DNA of 64,000 bases from Halalkalibacter krulwichiae. Lineage in GTDB: Bacteria; Bacillota; Bacilli; Bacillales; Bacillaceae_D. Location: NCBI RefSeq assembly GCF_002109385.1, contig NZ_CP020814.1, forward strand, positions 2,379,501 to 2,443,500. The letters are read 5' to 3'. Position numbers and translations under genes: made by a program. A model generated the notes under the pieces. It was not told where the DNA came from, ran no database searches, and saw nothing but the letters and a program-made list of their open reading frames with translations. Shown here piece by piece: positions 47,964-56,940 of this stretch (the first letter of the stretch is position 1; every line of letters begins with the position of its first letter).

Positions 47964-48203
47964 GAGGCTGGGACATAACGAAAGTGTTTTATCGAAAATA
48001 CGAACCATGACAACCTTTGTGTAGGAAATATACGCATGACTCCTGCTGATGATCAAAAGGCAAGGGTGAGCCCCACAGTGCGTGCGTTAGCACGAGCAAG
48101 CTCTCAACCGCCCGCAGAAAGAGGAGTATATTTAGAGCGGATGCTACGCTATTACGGTCGAATTGGTCGTCAATCAAAACTCTTTTGTCCCGGTCTCTTT
48201 TTT
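47964..48203 (+). repeat. Interspersed repeat, long copy (terminator-like ends)
   Basis: It begins GAGGCTGGGACATAAC and ends TTTTGTCCCGGTCTC plus T6, an inverted-repeat pair as in the copy at 480-619. The centre holds an inner pair (GAAATATACGCATGACTCCT against AGGAGTATATTT) and a GC-rich block with GTGCGTGCGTTAGCACGAGC and CAACCGCCCGCAGAAAG. The centre resembles dispersed repeats seen in Bacillaceae intergenic regions. It lies 16 bases after the ykpA stop, in the same orientation relative to the gene as the first copy. No gene in the 345-base gap. Confidence 0.8.
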
Positions 48204-48293
48204 ATTCACCTAACACCATTATAAATATGGTAGTAGAATAAACATGATATAGTTATTGGTTAGTGTATGAACTAAATAGTGAGGGTGGTCAAT

Positions 48294-49205
48294 ATGACTG
48301 TTCGGACAGCTTACTTGTTAGCAGCCTTAGGAGCTGCTTGTTGGGGCTTAATTGGGCTTTTTGTTCAGAATTTGTATAGTTTTGGATTGACCCCATGGGA
48401 TGTTGTTGCGATTCGATCCATTTTCGCCGCTGTGATATTATTGATCTACATGCTTCTTGTAAAGAGACAACAACTCAAAATAAAAGTCAATCACCTTCCG
48501 CTTTTTATTGGTTCTGGAATTGTGAGTATTGTTTTTTTTAACTGGTGCTTTTTTACCGTAATGGAAGATGCTTCACTCTCATTGGCAGTTGTCTTGTTAT
48601 ATACGGGACCTTTATTTGTAACGATTTTATCAAGAATGTTGTTTAAAGAGCTTATCACTTTTAAAAAGATGTTAGCCATTCTTACGACATTAGCTGGCTG
48701 TGCGTTTGTCGTTGGTTTTTTGCCTTCTGCTAACACATTTATAACAGTATCAACTCTTTTAATTGGGTTAAGTTCAGGCTTCTTTTACGCACTTTACAGT
48801 ATTTTCGCTAAATTAAGTAGCCGTTATTACGGTGCATTAACGATTACAGCATATACGTATTTTTGTGCTGCCTTATTTATGGTCTTCACTAGTGACTTCA
48901 CTTACAATCTTTCTATTTTTCTCTCTTGGAGTGTCCTACTAAATAGTTTAGCTCTCGCTATAATTCCAACGATTATTGCGTTTCTGCTTTATACAAAAGG
49001 TTTAAGTTACATAGAATCAAGTCGTGCTTCGATTCTCTCGACAATTGAACCTGTTGTAGCTATTTATATAGGATTCATCGTATTTCAAGATGTTCTTACT
49101 CTGTGGCAATGGTTCGGGGTTATTCTTGTGATTGCATCAATTATTCTTGCTACTTCAACAAATAAAAAAGAAAATAAAAAAACAACGTCAGCTCATGCTT
49201 CTTAA
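48294..49205 (+). CDS. EamA-family (DMT) transporter
   Basis: A 303-residue drug/metabolite transporter with ten helices in two EamA repeats (LAALGAACWGLIGLFVQNLY at the start; LIGLSSGFFYALYSIFAKLS begins the second near 155). The conserved SSRASILSTIEPVVAIYIGF segment is near 245-265. Substrates of such exporters are usually amino acids or small metabolites; not predictable here. The ATG at 48294 follows GAGGGTGG; an upstream in-frame GTG is less likely. Confidence 0.9.
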   Translation: MTVRTAYLLAALGAACWGLIGLFVQNLYSFGLTPWDVVAIRSIFAAVILLIYMLLVKRQQLKIKVNHLPLFIGSGIVSIVFFNWCFFTVMEDASLSLAVVLLYTGPLFVTILSRMLFKELITFKKMLAILTTLAGCAFVVGFLPSANTFITVSTLLIGLSSGFFYALYSIFAKLSSRYYGALTITAYTYFCAALFMVFTSDFTYNLSIFLSWSVLLNSLALAIIPTIIAFLLYTKGLSYIESSRASILSTIEPVVAIYIGFIVFQDVLTLWQWFGVILVIASIILATSTNKKENKKTTSAHAS

Positions 49206-49804
49206 AGCATTCGTCTCTGACGTTGTTTTCTTCTTTTTAACAATTGTAATGCGACCACTATCACAACAATCGCCACCAAACTATAGATCAAGTTCTGGAC
49301 AAAACTAGTCCAGTCGGTAATGGACCTTCCATAATAAAATCCAATAAAAAAATAAATAGAAAGCCAAATGAAGGCAGAACTAAAGCTTATAATCGCAAAA
49401 AATCGATACGTAATACCTGACATTCCAATACTAAAAGGCACAGCATGACGAATAAATGGAAAGTAATAACTAAAACTAGCTGCCTTTAACCCATATTGAT
49501 CTAGTAATTCTCTCCCTTTTTCAGCTCTAGAATACCAGATTGATTGTTTATTTTTATCTAGATTCGTAGAACTGTAAACTGCCTGACCAATGATATAAAG
49601 TAACGTTCCATGTAAAACAATGCTACTATACAAAACTAAAAATGTTGGAATTGGGTCTAATAATTTTGTAGTAGCCAATAATCCGCCACTCATTAAAAGT
49701 ACTTCATTGGGCACCGGAAAGAAAAACAAACCAATTGCGACAATAAAGAATAAGGCAATGTACCCATATTGTCTAATAAAGTCTACAAAGATAAGTAGAT
49801 CCAC
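49202..49804 (-). CDS. DedA/SNARE-associated membrane protein
   Basis: A 200-residue DedA-family (VTT domain) protein. It shows FFFPVPNEVLLMSGG near 26-40, and re-entrant-loop motifs SYYFPFIRHAVPFSIGMSGI near 112-131 (the conserved RxxxP around Arg). It ends in a helix and a very basic tail KRRKQRQRRML. DedA proteins include phospholipid and undecaprenyl-phosphate translocases. GTG start with GAAGGGAGG upstream. Its 3' end overlaps the convergent EamA gene by 4 bases. Confidence 0.88.
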   Translation of the reverse strand: MDLLIFVDFIRQYGYIALFFIVAIGLFFFPVPNEVLLMSGGLLATTKLLDPIPTFLVLYSSIVLHGTLLYIIGQAVYSSTNLDKNKQSIWYSRAEKGRELLDQYGLKAASFSYYFPFIRHAVPFSIGMSGITYRFFAIISFSSAFIWLSIYFFIGFYYGRSITDWTSFVQNLIYSLVAIVVIVVALQLLKRRKQRQRRML

Positions 49805-49857
49805 TTATTTTCCTCCCTTCAAATTAGAGGTTTCGTAGTTGATCTATTGTAAAAAAT

Positions 49858-49878
49858 AAGACAGCATACTGCTGTCTT
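49858..49878 (-). terminator. Terminator overlapping the stop of the DUF6501-like gene
   Basis: AAGACAGCA / TGCTGTCTT 9-bp stem with 3-base loop, followed on the minus strand by ATTTTTTA. Confidence 0.75.
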
Positions 49879-50077
49879 AACCTTTGAAATAATCTTTATA
49901 ATAGCCACCGATTTTACCAGTGTTATCAATCACAAAATAAAATTCCTCGGTTTCATTTTTTAATTCATATGATTTTCCAGCTGTTAATGCGCGATTTACT
50001 AAGTACTTCTTTGCATCCGTGTGAATACACTCAACGGTGCGGAGTGTTTCACGCTCTGTCCACGTTTGATGAATCAA
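49877..50077 (-). CDS. Small conserved Bacillaceae protein, DUF6501-like
   Basis: A 66-residue soluble protein with the patterned core TVECIHTDAKKYLVNRAL and ETEEFYFVIDNTGKIGGYYK, which I associate with the short DUF6501 family; unknown function. The start is TTG at 50077 with a weak AAGTGAG-like site, so an alternative start is possible. Confidence 0.7.
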   Translation of the reverse strand: MIHQTWTERETLRTVECIHTDAKKYLVNRALTAGKSYELKNETEEFYFVIDNTGKIGGYYKDYFKG

Positions 50078-50185
50078 AACTTTCAGCTCACTTTCTAAAA
50101 TAGATGTATAATTTCATTATAAAGACATTTCCTTAATTTGCAAACATTATCCCATCACGTAACGCAATTGTCATTTATATAGAAA

Positions 50186-50211
50186 AGAGACTAACGCAAT
50201 TGTTAGTCTCT
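50186..50211 (-). terminator. Terminator after odhAB
   Basis: AGAGACTAAC / GTTAGTCTCT perfect 10-bp stem with TTTTCTA following on the minus strand, 15 bases past the odhB stop. Confidence 0.8.
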
Positions 50212-50225
50212 TCATTCTAATTAAA

Positions 50226-51470
50226 TTAACCTTCTAACAAAAGATTTTCAGGATCTTCCAATAAATTCTTTACCGTCACTAAGAATCCAACAGCTTCTTT
50301 TCCATCAACAATACGATGGTCGTAAGAAAGTGCAATATACATCATTGGACGATTTTCAAAGCGCTCTTGATCAATTGCTACTGGACGCCATTGAATCTTA
50401 TGCATTCCAAGAATTCCTACTTGAGGAGCATTCAAGATTGGAGTTGACATTAATGATCCGAACACTCCACCATTTGTAATCGTAAATGTTCCACCTTGCA
50501 GATCAGAGATTGATAATTTATTATCACGAGCTTTTTTACCCAATTCTCCAATTCCACGTTCAATACCAGCAAAACTTAGACGATCAGCATCACGTAATAC
50601 TGGAACTACTAACCCTTCATCTGTTGAAACGGCACAACCAATATCATAGTACTTCTTAATTAGAAGTTCGTCGCCTTGAATTTCAGCATTTAATAACGGA
50701 TATTCTTTTAAAGCAGCAACTACTGCTTTAGTGAAGAATGACATAAAACCAAGCTTCACACCATTTTTATCAACAAATGCATCTTTACGACGACTACGAA
50801 CGTCCATAACTGCTGTCATATCAACTTCATTAAATGTTGTAAGCATAGCAGCTGTTTGCTGAGACTCAACAAGACGCTTGGCAATCGTTTGACGACGACG
50901 AGACATTTTCACACGTTCTACAGGCTTAGTTGGATCATCTGAAGTAACAGATGCTGCTGGAGCCTTTTTAGCTGGTGCTGGAGTAGAAGCAGCTGGTGCT
51001 GCATTATGTGATTCTACATCTTGCTTGCGTACTCGACCAAGTGGATCTTGAGTAGAGACTGCTTGTAAATCAATTCCTTTTTCGCGTGCTAATTTCCTAG
51101 CAGCTGGTGAAGCAAGTAGACGGCCAGCTTGAGGCGCTTCTTCTTTTTGTGGAGCAGGAACTGTTTCTTTTACTTCTTCCTTTTCAGGAGCTGGTGCAGC
51201 TGCTTCAGCAGGTGCGGCACCTTCATTTGCACTTGCACCTTCATCGATAACAGCAATTACTTCTCCAACTTCTACTGTATCGCCTGGCTCTCTTTTGAAT
51301 TCTTTGATAACACCTGAATGTTCTGCAACAATCTCAACATTTACTTTGTCAGTTTCTAACTCAGCAATATATTCACCCTGGTTAACATGTTCTCCAACTT
51401 CTTTTAACCACTGAGCAATCGTTCCTTCTGTAATCGACTCTGCTAGTTCTGGTACTTTAATTTCAATCAC
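50226..51470 (-). CDS. odhB: 2-oxoglutarate dehydrogenase E2 (dihydrolipoyl succinyltransferase)
   Basis: A 414-residue E2 subunit. The lipoyl domain is about 1-78 with the lipoylated Lys in [11 protein letters not shown] near 42. An Ala/Pro/Glu linker follows (about 80-115), then the E3-binding domain about 118-155 ([18 protein letters not shown]). The catalytic core is about 180-414 with [16 protein letters not shown] holding active His/Asp near 385. It transfers succinyl groups to CoA in the TCA cycle. GTG start with GAGGAGG upstream, 15 bases after odhA. Partner E3 is not in this window. Confidence 0.95.
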   Translation of the reverse strand: MIEIKVPELAESITEGTIAQWLKEVGEHVNQGEYIAELETDKVNVEIVAEHSGVIKEFKREPGDTVEVGEVIAVIDEGASANEGAAPAEAAAPAPEKEEVKETVPAPQKEEAPQAGRLLASPAARKLAREKGIDLQAVSTQDPLGRVRKQDVESHNAAPAASTPAPAKKAPAASVTSDDPTKPVERVKMSRRRQTIAKRLVESQQTAAMLTTFNEVDMTAVMDVRSRRKDAFVDKNGVKLGFMSFFTKAVVAALKEYPLLNAEIQGDELLIKKYYDIGCAVSTDEGLVVPVLRDADRLSFAGIERGIGELGKKARDNKLSISDLQGGTFTITNGGVFGSLMSTPILNAPQVGILGMHKIQWRPVAIDQERFENRPMMYIALSYDHRIVDGKEAVGFLVTVKNLLEDPENLLLEG

Positions 51471-51485
51471 GGAAAAGGCCTCCTC

Positions 51486-54341
51486 TTATTGTTTACGTGT
51501 CAACGATTCATTTACAATACGTTCTTGCTCTTTCTTATGAGCAACCGGATCTCCTTCAGCAGGGCTTGAACGGTGAGTTCGGCCAATATAACTTACAGCT
51601 GCCCCTTCTGGAGTGATCTCACGAATACGAGATTCAATATAAGGCCAAGCGCCCATATTTTTAGGTTCTTCTTGTACCCAAACAATCTCTTTTAAGTTTG
51701 TATAGCGTGCAAATAGTTCACGGATTTGTTTTTTCGGGAATGGGTAAAGTTCTTCCACTCTAGCGATATGCAGCCAATCCCAATCCTTATCTGTTTCTTT
51801 TTGAATACGATCAGATAAATCAATTGAAATTTTACCACTACTTAAAACAATACGCTCAACTTTATCCGTTTCGCTACCGAGTCCCGCCTGTTCAAAAACA
51901 GGTAAAAACTCACCTTCACTAAATTCAGAATGTGTTGATGCAACAACTTGATTACGTAATAAGCTCTTAGGTGTCATTATAATAAGTGGACGAACAGCAT
52001 CCTTTTCAAGGATTTTCGCCTGTCTTCTTAAAATATGGAAATACTGCGCTGCAGAAGTACAATTTGCAATCGTCCAGTTATTTTCCGCTGCTAAAACTAG
52101 GAAACGTTCAACACGACCACTTGAATGTTCAGGACCTTGCCCTTCATATCCATGAGGCAATAGAATTACGATACCTGATTTTTGTCCCCATTTAGCACGA
52201 CCTGCAGAAATCCATTGGTCAAATATTACTTGTGCACCGTTAGCAAAATCGCCAAATTGAGCTTCCCATAGTACTAATGTTTCAGGTGCTTGAACATTAT
52301 AACCATACTCAAATCCCACTACTGCTTGCTCTGATAAAGGACTATTATACACAGCGAATGATGCATTTGCTTTTTCAAACGTATGAAGTGGAGTATGAAG
52401 CTCATTCGTTTTGCTGTCATGTAAAACTAAATGACGATGTGCAAATGTACCGCGCTCTGAATCTTGACCTGTTAAACGAATTGGTGTGCCATCGTGAAGG
52501 ATTGTAGCAAATGCTAGTGTTTCGGCAAGTGCCCAATCGATTTTTCCGTTTTCATCAAATGATTGCAAGCGACGCTTTAAGATTTTTTCAAGCTTAGTGT
52601 TAGCTGAAAAACTTTCTGGCCACCTTAATAGATCTTCGTTGATGTCTTTTAATACATCTAGAGGAACACTTGTTTTCACTCTAGGTAGTCCGTTAACTAC
52701 AACATCTGGTGGTGACATTTCTTTAATTTCTTTTGATTTGTTTTTAACAACATCATCATATTGAGATTGAAGATATTCTTGAATCTCTTTATCTAACTCA
52801 TCACCGTATGTTTTTTCAATAACAGCTTTGTCTGCAAGTTGATTCGCATAAATTGCACGCGCTGTTGGATGCTTACGAATGATGCTATATGTGTGTGGCT
52901 GTGTTACAGCTGGTTCATCCATTTCATTATGACCTAGTCGTCTATAACCGATTAAGTCTATTAAGAAATCCTTTTTAAAACGCTTGCGATATTGTACTGC
53001 CAAATGAATTGCCGCAATACATGCTTCAGGATCATCTGCATTCACGTGAACAATTGGAATTTCAAACCCTTTTGCAGGATCACTAGCATATGTAGTAGAA
53101 CGTGAGTCATACGTCTCCGTTGTAAAGCCAATATTGTTATTAGCAATGATATGAAGAGACCCGCCAGTCTGATAACCTTTCAATCTGCTAAGGTTTAATG
53201 TTTCTGTTACAATTCCTTGACCAGGAAAAGCTGCATCACCATGAATCAGAATTGAATAAGCTTTCGATACCGTTTGCTCAGGGAAACCTTTTGACGTTCG
53301 TACTTCTTGTGCTGCTCTAGCATATCCTTCAACAATTGGACTAACAAACTCAAGATGACTTGGGTTATTTGCTAGTGAAACAGTTGCTTCAGCCGTATTT
53401 TCTTCACGAATTTGACGATCTGCACCTAAGTGATACTTAACATCGCCCGTCCAGCCATTTATTCCTTTAGAACCTCCGGAAGGATCTTGATCCTTACTTG
53501 GTGCATGTAAGAATTCTGAAAAAATCATTTTATATGGTTTGCTCAAAGTATGTGCTAATACATTTAAACGACCGCGGTGTGCCATTCCAATTAGAACATT
53601 TTGAGTTCCTTCATGAACGACTTCACGAACAGCTTCATCTAACATCGGTACTAAAATGTCTAAACCTTCAATAGAGAAGCGTTTTTGTCCTACAAATGTA
53701 CGATGAATAAATTTCTCAAATCCTTCAACTTGTGTTAAACGCTTTAACAGGTTAAGGCGTTGTTGTTTCGTCATGTTAGGCAGATACATTCCAGATTCAA
53801 CCATTTTCATTAACCATTCGCGCTCTTCCATGTCGTGAACATGATTAAATTCAAAAGCTACCGTTTTTGTATAAACATCTTTCAGATAATTAATGGCATC
53901 TAAACCGTTTTTAACGTGTGCTGGTGCGTTCGTACAAAGCATATCTACAGGAACTTCCTTTAAGAATTCTTCTGTAAGATCATACTGACTAAGCTCCAAC
54001 AAATGACTATTATTATCATTTTTAGTAATAGGATTAATATCTGATACTAAATGGCCTTTCCTACGTATCATATCAGCCAATTTCACAGCATTTACATATT
54101 TCCTTACCAAATCGGGTGAGGCAGCAGAAGCAATCGCATTGGCTACAGGTTGTGCCTGGTTTTGACTTTGAACTTGAACATCCGATGGTGGTGGACCCCA
54201 AATTTCAAATAACTCTCTTAGATCCTCTTCTACAGCTTCAGGGTTTTTTGAATACTCTTCATAAAGCTCAATTGCTACGCCAAGATTTGGACCATGAAAC
54301 CCTTGCCATGGTTCTTCCGCTTTGTGCCCCTTGCTTGACAT
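51486..54341 (-). CDS. odhA: 2-oxoglutarate dehydrogenase E1
   Basis: A 951-residue thiamine-diphosphate enzyme that decarboxylates 2-oxoglutarate and passes the succinyl group to OdhB. Marks include the N-terminal [16 protein letters not shown] (E2-contact region), [15 protein letters not shown] near 250, and the TPP-binding [19 protein letters not shown] near 368-386. The C-terminal half has [18 protein letters not shown] and [22 protein letters not shown] precedes the ATG. The leader has a near-consensus catabolite-response element, consistent with carbon control of the TCA cycle. Confidence 0.96.
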   Translation of the reverse strand: MSSKGHKAEEPWQGFHGPNLGVAIELYEEYSKNPEAVEEDLRELFEIWGPPPSDVQVQSQNQAQPVANAIASAASPDLVRKYVNAVKLADMIRRKGHLVSDINPITKNDNNSHLLELSQYDLTEEFLKEVPVDMLCTNAPAHVKNGLDAINYLKDVYTKTVAFEFNHVHDMEEREWLMKMVESGMYLPNMTKQQRLNLLKRLTQVEGFEKFIHRTFVGQKRFSIEGLDILVPMLDEAVREVVHEGTQNVLIGMAHRGRLNVLAHTLSKPYKMIFSEFLHAPSKDQDPSGGSKGINGWTGDVKYHLGADRQIREENTAEATVSLANNPSHLEFVSPIVEGYARAAQEVRTSKGFPEQTVSKAYSILIHGDAAFPGQGIVTETLNLSRLKGYQTGGSLHIIANNNIGFTTETYDSRSTTYASDPAKGFEIPIVHVNADDPEACIAAIHLAVQYRKRFKKDFLIDLIGYRRLGHNEMDEPAVTQPHTYSIIRKHPTARAIYANQLADKAVIEKTYGDELDKEIQEYLQSQYDDVVKNKSKEIKEMSPPDVVVNGLPRVKTSVPLDVLKDINEDLLRWPESFSANTKLEKILKRRLQSFDENGKIDWALAETLAFATILHDGTPIRLTGQDSERGTFAHRHLVLHDSKTNELHTPLHTFEKANASFAVYNSPLSEQAVVGFEYGYNVQAPETLVLWEAQFGDFANGAQVIFDQWISAGRAKWGQKSGIVILLPHGYEGQGPEHSSGRVERFLVLAAENNWTIANCTSAAQYFHILRRQAKILEKDAVRPLIIMTPKSLLRNQVVASTHSEFSEGEFLPVFEQAGLGSETDKVERIVLSSGKISIDLSDRIQKETDKDWDWLHIARVEELYPFPKKQIRELFARYTNLKEIVWVQEEPKNMGAWPYIESRIREITPEGAAVSYIGRTHRSSPAEGDPVAHKKEQERIVNESLTRKQ

Positions 54342-54359
54342 AATTTAATGACCTCCTAG

Positions 54360-54376
54360 TTTAACTTGAAGTTAAA
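54360..54376 (-). promoter_or_regulatory. Inverted repeat in the odhA leader
   Basis: TTTAACTTGAAGTTAAA, a 7-bp palindrome with a 3-base centre, lies directly upstream of the odhA ribosome site. Operator or weak hairpin; the binding protein is not evident. Confidence 0.4.
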
Positions 54377-54394
54377 TCTATGAATTTTAAAATA

Positions 54395-54408
54395 ATATAA
54401 CGCTTTCA
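54395..54408 (-). promoter_or_regulatory. Candidate cre (CcpA) site over the odhA promoter
   Basis: TGAAAGCGTTATAT matches 12 of 14 positions of the Bacillus cre consensus TGWAANCGNTNWCA. It lies between a TTAAAA -35-like and a TATTAT -10-like element 17 bases apart, where CcpA would block transcription. The rest of the 54342-54664 gap is AT-rich with no gene. Confidence 0.5.
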
Positions 54409-54664
54409 TGAATATTTTAACATGTTTGACACAATTATTAAAGGTAATATTCATGAAAAATTCATTTTTTTTAGATCGATCTAACCCTCTTGATTCCTAA
54501 AATTTTAGAAAGTAGAATTAACTTCAGTACAATTGAAATTTTAAAACTTTTTATTCAGAAAATCTAGTTATTTCTGAGAAAAGCTTGAAAATTTTTCTAC
54601 ATTTAACCAAAACCTAACCAAAACCGTCTAAATTCAGGATGAAATCACAAAGGATGAAAAACTA

Positions 54665-55240
54665 ATGATCGTAATCGACCAAACAAATAAGCAAATACTC
54701 TCAAGTTCATGTCTAAATTGCCAAGACCCGTCATTTCAGCCACCTAATCGTTCTTTTCCAACAATTGGATGTTGTTCACATAGCCCTAATTTCTACTTAC
54801 TTGAAATAGCTAATATGTGCTGACAAGATCCAGTCTTTTTTTATTCAAAGATTCTGAATCATCCACAAGCAGAAATAGATCCCTTTTCAATCAAAATTCA
54901 TGCGAATGTAAGCTCTCATTACATGCAAGAAAAGACTGAAGGACTTTCGGAAATGGAAAATGAGGATCTCAAGCTTTCTTATTCAACGTGCCAATTCTTT
55001 TATAATGGCTGTACTTTAAAACCATCATTTAAGAGTGCTGTATGTCGAACTTTTATTTGTATGACTATTGAAGAGTCACTTTCTGAGACTAAACAAGATG
55101 AACTTCAATACTGGAATCGAGTTTTTCAAAAGGAAGAAAAAGACTTCCAAGCCTTTCATGTAAAAGAATTACAAAAACGTAATATCAATCTATTAGATAA
55201 TCCGCACAAGCTCATAAAGTATTTTCAAGAGGATGTATAA
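54665..55240 (+). pseudogene. Cys-rich conserved protein interrupted by an in-frame TGA
   Basis: One continuous frame of 191 codons is broken only by TGA at 54821-54823 (codon 53). Before it: SSSCLNCQDPSFQPPNRSFP, IGCCSHSPNFYLLEIANMC. After it: QDPVFFYSKILNHPQAEIDP and STCQFFYNGCTLKPSFKSAV, ending YFQEDV. Both halves look like one Bacillus family of Cys-rich proteins (paired cysteines suggest metal or Fe-S binding), function unknown. AAAGGATG precedes the ATG. The simplest reading is a nonsense mutation; an internal start at 54923 could give a 105-residue C-terminal piece. Confidence 0.75.
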
Positions 55241-55297
55241 AGAATCTAAAACAATTAGGTGCTTTCTTTAACCCTAATTAGAAATGGGTAGCTATGA

Positions 55298-55334
55298 CCT
55301 TGAGAGGAGTAAATCACTCTACTCAAGGCTTTTT
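55298..55334 (+). terminator. Terminator after the Cys-rich gene
   Basis: CCTTGAG..GAGT / ACTC..CTCAAGG stem followed by CTTTTTA on the + strand, between convergent genes. Confidence 0.7.
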
Positions 55335-55336
55335 AG

Positions 55337-55621
55337 CTATTCTCCATCATCTTGTTGAATAAACCAACCAATTAACTGCTTCTTTTCACTTTCTGTAAAT
55401 TGATACAGTGGTGAATCGCAGCCCTCTTCTCTTAAAATGACTTGAAGCACCTCACCGGATTCTCCAACAATGATCAATGCTTCTGGTTCTTCAAGTTCAT
55501 CCGGAACATCGCCATCAAATGTTACAACAAAGTGCTTCCACTGTTGTACAGAATAAGAATCAATTATCTCAAAATTCCGAAGCTTACATTCACTATATTT
55601 TTCAAAAGTTAAATCAATCAT
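55337..55621 (-). CDS. Conserved hypothetical protein (94 aa)
   Basis: A 94-residue acidic protein with alternating strands (NFEIIDSYSVQQWKHFVVTF, ALIIVGESGEVLQVILREEG) and a C-terminal helix (TESEKKQLIGWFIQQ). It has no signal or membrane segment. I do not recognise the family. AGTGAGATATAGGG precedes the ATG; the ribosome site is moderate. Confidence 0.65.
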   Translation of the reverse strand: MIDLTFEKYSECKLRNFEIIDSYSVQQWKHFVVTFDGDVPDELEEPEALIIVGESGEVLQVILREEGCDSPLYQFTESEKKQLIGWFIQQDDGE

Positions 55622-55786
55622 CCCTATATCTCACTTTCTACTTGATAATAATTGGTTTTCTCTCTTGTTACGTCCAAATAACCACCTATACTAGCTTCAT
55701 TTTACCAGTTTGTCTCAACAATGCATAACTATTTTGTTTCGTTACATAATTGAATCATAAGATAAATAATGGAGTGATTAAAACAA

Positions 55787-56023
55787 ATGGAAATGAACTT
55801 ACCATCAAAAGAAAGTCAAATCCCTTGTTTAGTTAAAATTGAGCCTGAAAATGGAATCTATACATTACGAACCTTTGATACAAGCGGTCGTCAATTTTCA
55901 AATGGACATGAATTGGTTGCTTGGATCAAACGAAACTGGGAACCTATTCAATTTCAAAACCCTGATCAGTATATCCAGTTGTTACACGCAATTAAAGATG
56001 AATTAGCTGATTTATACGAGTAA
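55787..56023 (+). CDS. Small conserved hypothetical protein (78 aa)
   Basis: A 78-residue soluble acidic protein: strands CLVKIEPENGIYTLRTF, then GHELVAWIKRNWEPIQF and a C-terminal helix YIQLLHAIKDELADLYE. GGAGTG lies upstream of two close ATG codons. It lies 71 bases before the YtaF/MntP-like gene on the same strand. Function unknown. Confidence 0.65.
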   Translation: MEMNLPSKESQIPCLVKIEPENGIYTLRTFDTSGRQFSNGHELVAWIKRNWEPIQFQNPDQYIQLLHAIKDELADLYE

Positions 56024-56094
56024 TAATCAGAAACGATTCTAGCATAGACAAGCAAAGCATATACTCTCAACACAACATTTGCTGAGGTGGGTAT

Positions 56095-56610
56095 ATGCTA
56101 GCTTTCATCCTTCTTCTACTCCTTTCTGTACTCGTAAGCATCGATGCTTTTGCAATTGGTTTCTTATTTGGATTAAAACGGATTCGGATACCACTCGTCA
56201 TTATCGGACTCATTGCACTATTTTCAAGTTTCGTTATATTCTTTTCGATGGGAGTAGGACGGTTTATCGGGGAAATTATTCCTTCTTCTATCATTCAAAC
56301 ATTTGCTGGAATTTTGTTAATCGGCATCGGTTTATATAATCTTTTCTTTGATATGCCAGTATATCGCAAATCTTATTTTGTGATGATCGCTTTATTAATG
56401 AATGTTGATAGCTTAGGTTATGGAATTCAAGCCGGTCTCGCTGAACGCTCCTTTTGGTTTGCTCCTTTAGCTGGGATTATTATTTTTACTGCCTTTATTA
56501 TTGGAATCATTTATGGGCATGAGACAAAAAGTCGCTTTATTCTACGTTATATGGCTGTTATTCCTAGTATGATCTTTGTTATTTTAGGGATCAGCAAACT
56601 CCTTGCATGA
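56095..56610 (+). CDS. MntP/YtaF-like membrane protein
   Basis: A 171-residue protein with six helices in two repeats, each opening with the family Asp motif: VSIDAFAIGFLFGLKRIRIP near 14-33 and LMNVDSLGYGIQAGL near 100-114. The MntP group exports Mn2+; YtaF is its sporulation-associated Bacillus relative. Which role applies is not clear. GAGGTG lies 5 bases before the ATG. No yybP-ykoY Mn riboswitch is visible in the short leader. Confidence 0.82.
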   Translation: MLAFILLLLLSVLVSIDAFAIGFLFGLKRIRIPLVIIGLIALFSSFVIFFSMGVGRFIGEIIPSSIIQTFAGILLIGIGLYNLFFDMPVYRKSYFVMIALLMNVDSLGYGIQAGLAERSFWFAPLAGIIIFTAFIIGIIYGHETKSRFILRYMAVIPSMIFVILGISKLLA

Positions 56611-56750
56611 AACTACATAATACGCTTCATTGGCTTCCATTACTTCGAACGCTGTCTCATTTTATCAAAATATGCGCTTGCCTTGGAAATAATCGAGGAT
56701 TGATATGCTGAAATGTTGCTTTTCCTAATATAATCATGCTAATAAATAAA

Positions 56751-56791
56751 AACAGATCCACTTAACAATCGTTAAATGGACCTGTTTTTAT
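56751..56791. terminator. Bidirectional terminator
   Basis: AACAGATCCACTTAAC pairs with GTTAAATGGACCTGTT (wobbles), flanked by TTTTTA on the + strand and TTTTTATTTATT on the minus strand; it closes both the MntP/YtaF gene and the peptide gene. Confidence 0.75.
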
Positions 56792-56812
56792 TTATAACTT
56801 TCACAATCAAAT

Positions 56813-56935
56813 TCAAAAGGCTTGATCAACAGTTTTAACTCGATCGCTTCCATTTGGAATTGCTAAATCAGATGTTTGCGGAACTGCTAAAACGATTAAA
56901 GCAATGGCCACTATACCTAACATAGCTTTTTTCAT
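56813..56935 (-). CDS. Exported 40-residue Phr/AimP-like signal peptide precursor
   Basis: ATG at 56935, TGA at 56813-56815. The start MKKAMLGIVAIALIVLAVPQ is a classic short Sec signal (KK, then a hydrophobic core). A polar segment follows, ending RVKTVDQAF. This is the shape of Phr and AimP pheromone precursors, whose mature peptide is cut from the C-terminal part. Its AAGGAGG ribosome site lies inside the last codons of the receptor gene (stop 56941-56943), so the two are translationally coupled. The mature peptide is unknown; TVDQAF or a nearby 5-6-mer is a guess. Confidence 0.75.
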   Translation of the reverse strand: MKKAMLGIVAIALIVLAVPQTSDLAIPNGSDRVKTVDQAF

Positions 56936-56940
56936 AACCA

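Noticed and set aside
54821..54823. Selenocysteine insertion at the in-frame TGA as the primary reading
   Set aside because: No convincing SECIS element and no supporting genes in the window; nonsense mutation is simpler. Kept only as a testable alternative.
56024..56094. Possible yybP-ykoY manganese riboswitch before the MntP/YtaF-like gene
   Set aside because: Only 71 bases lie between genes and no conserved loop sequences are present.
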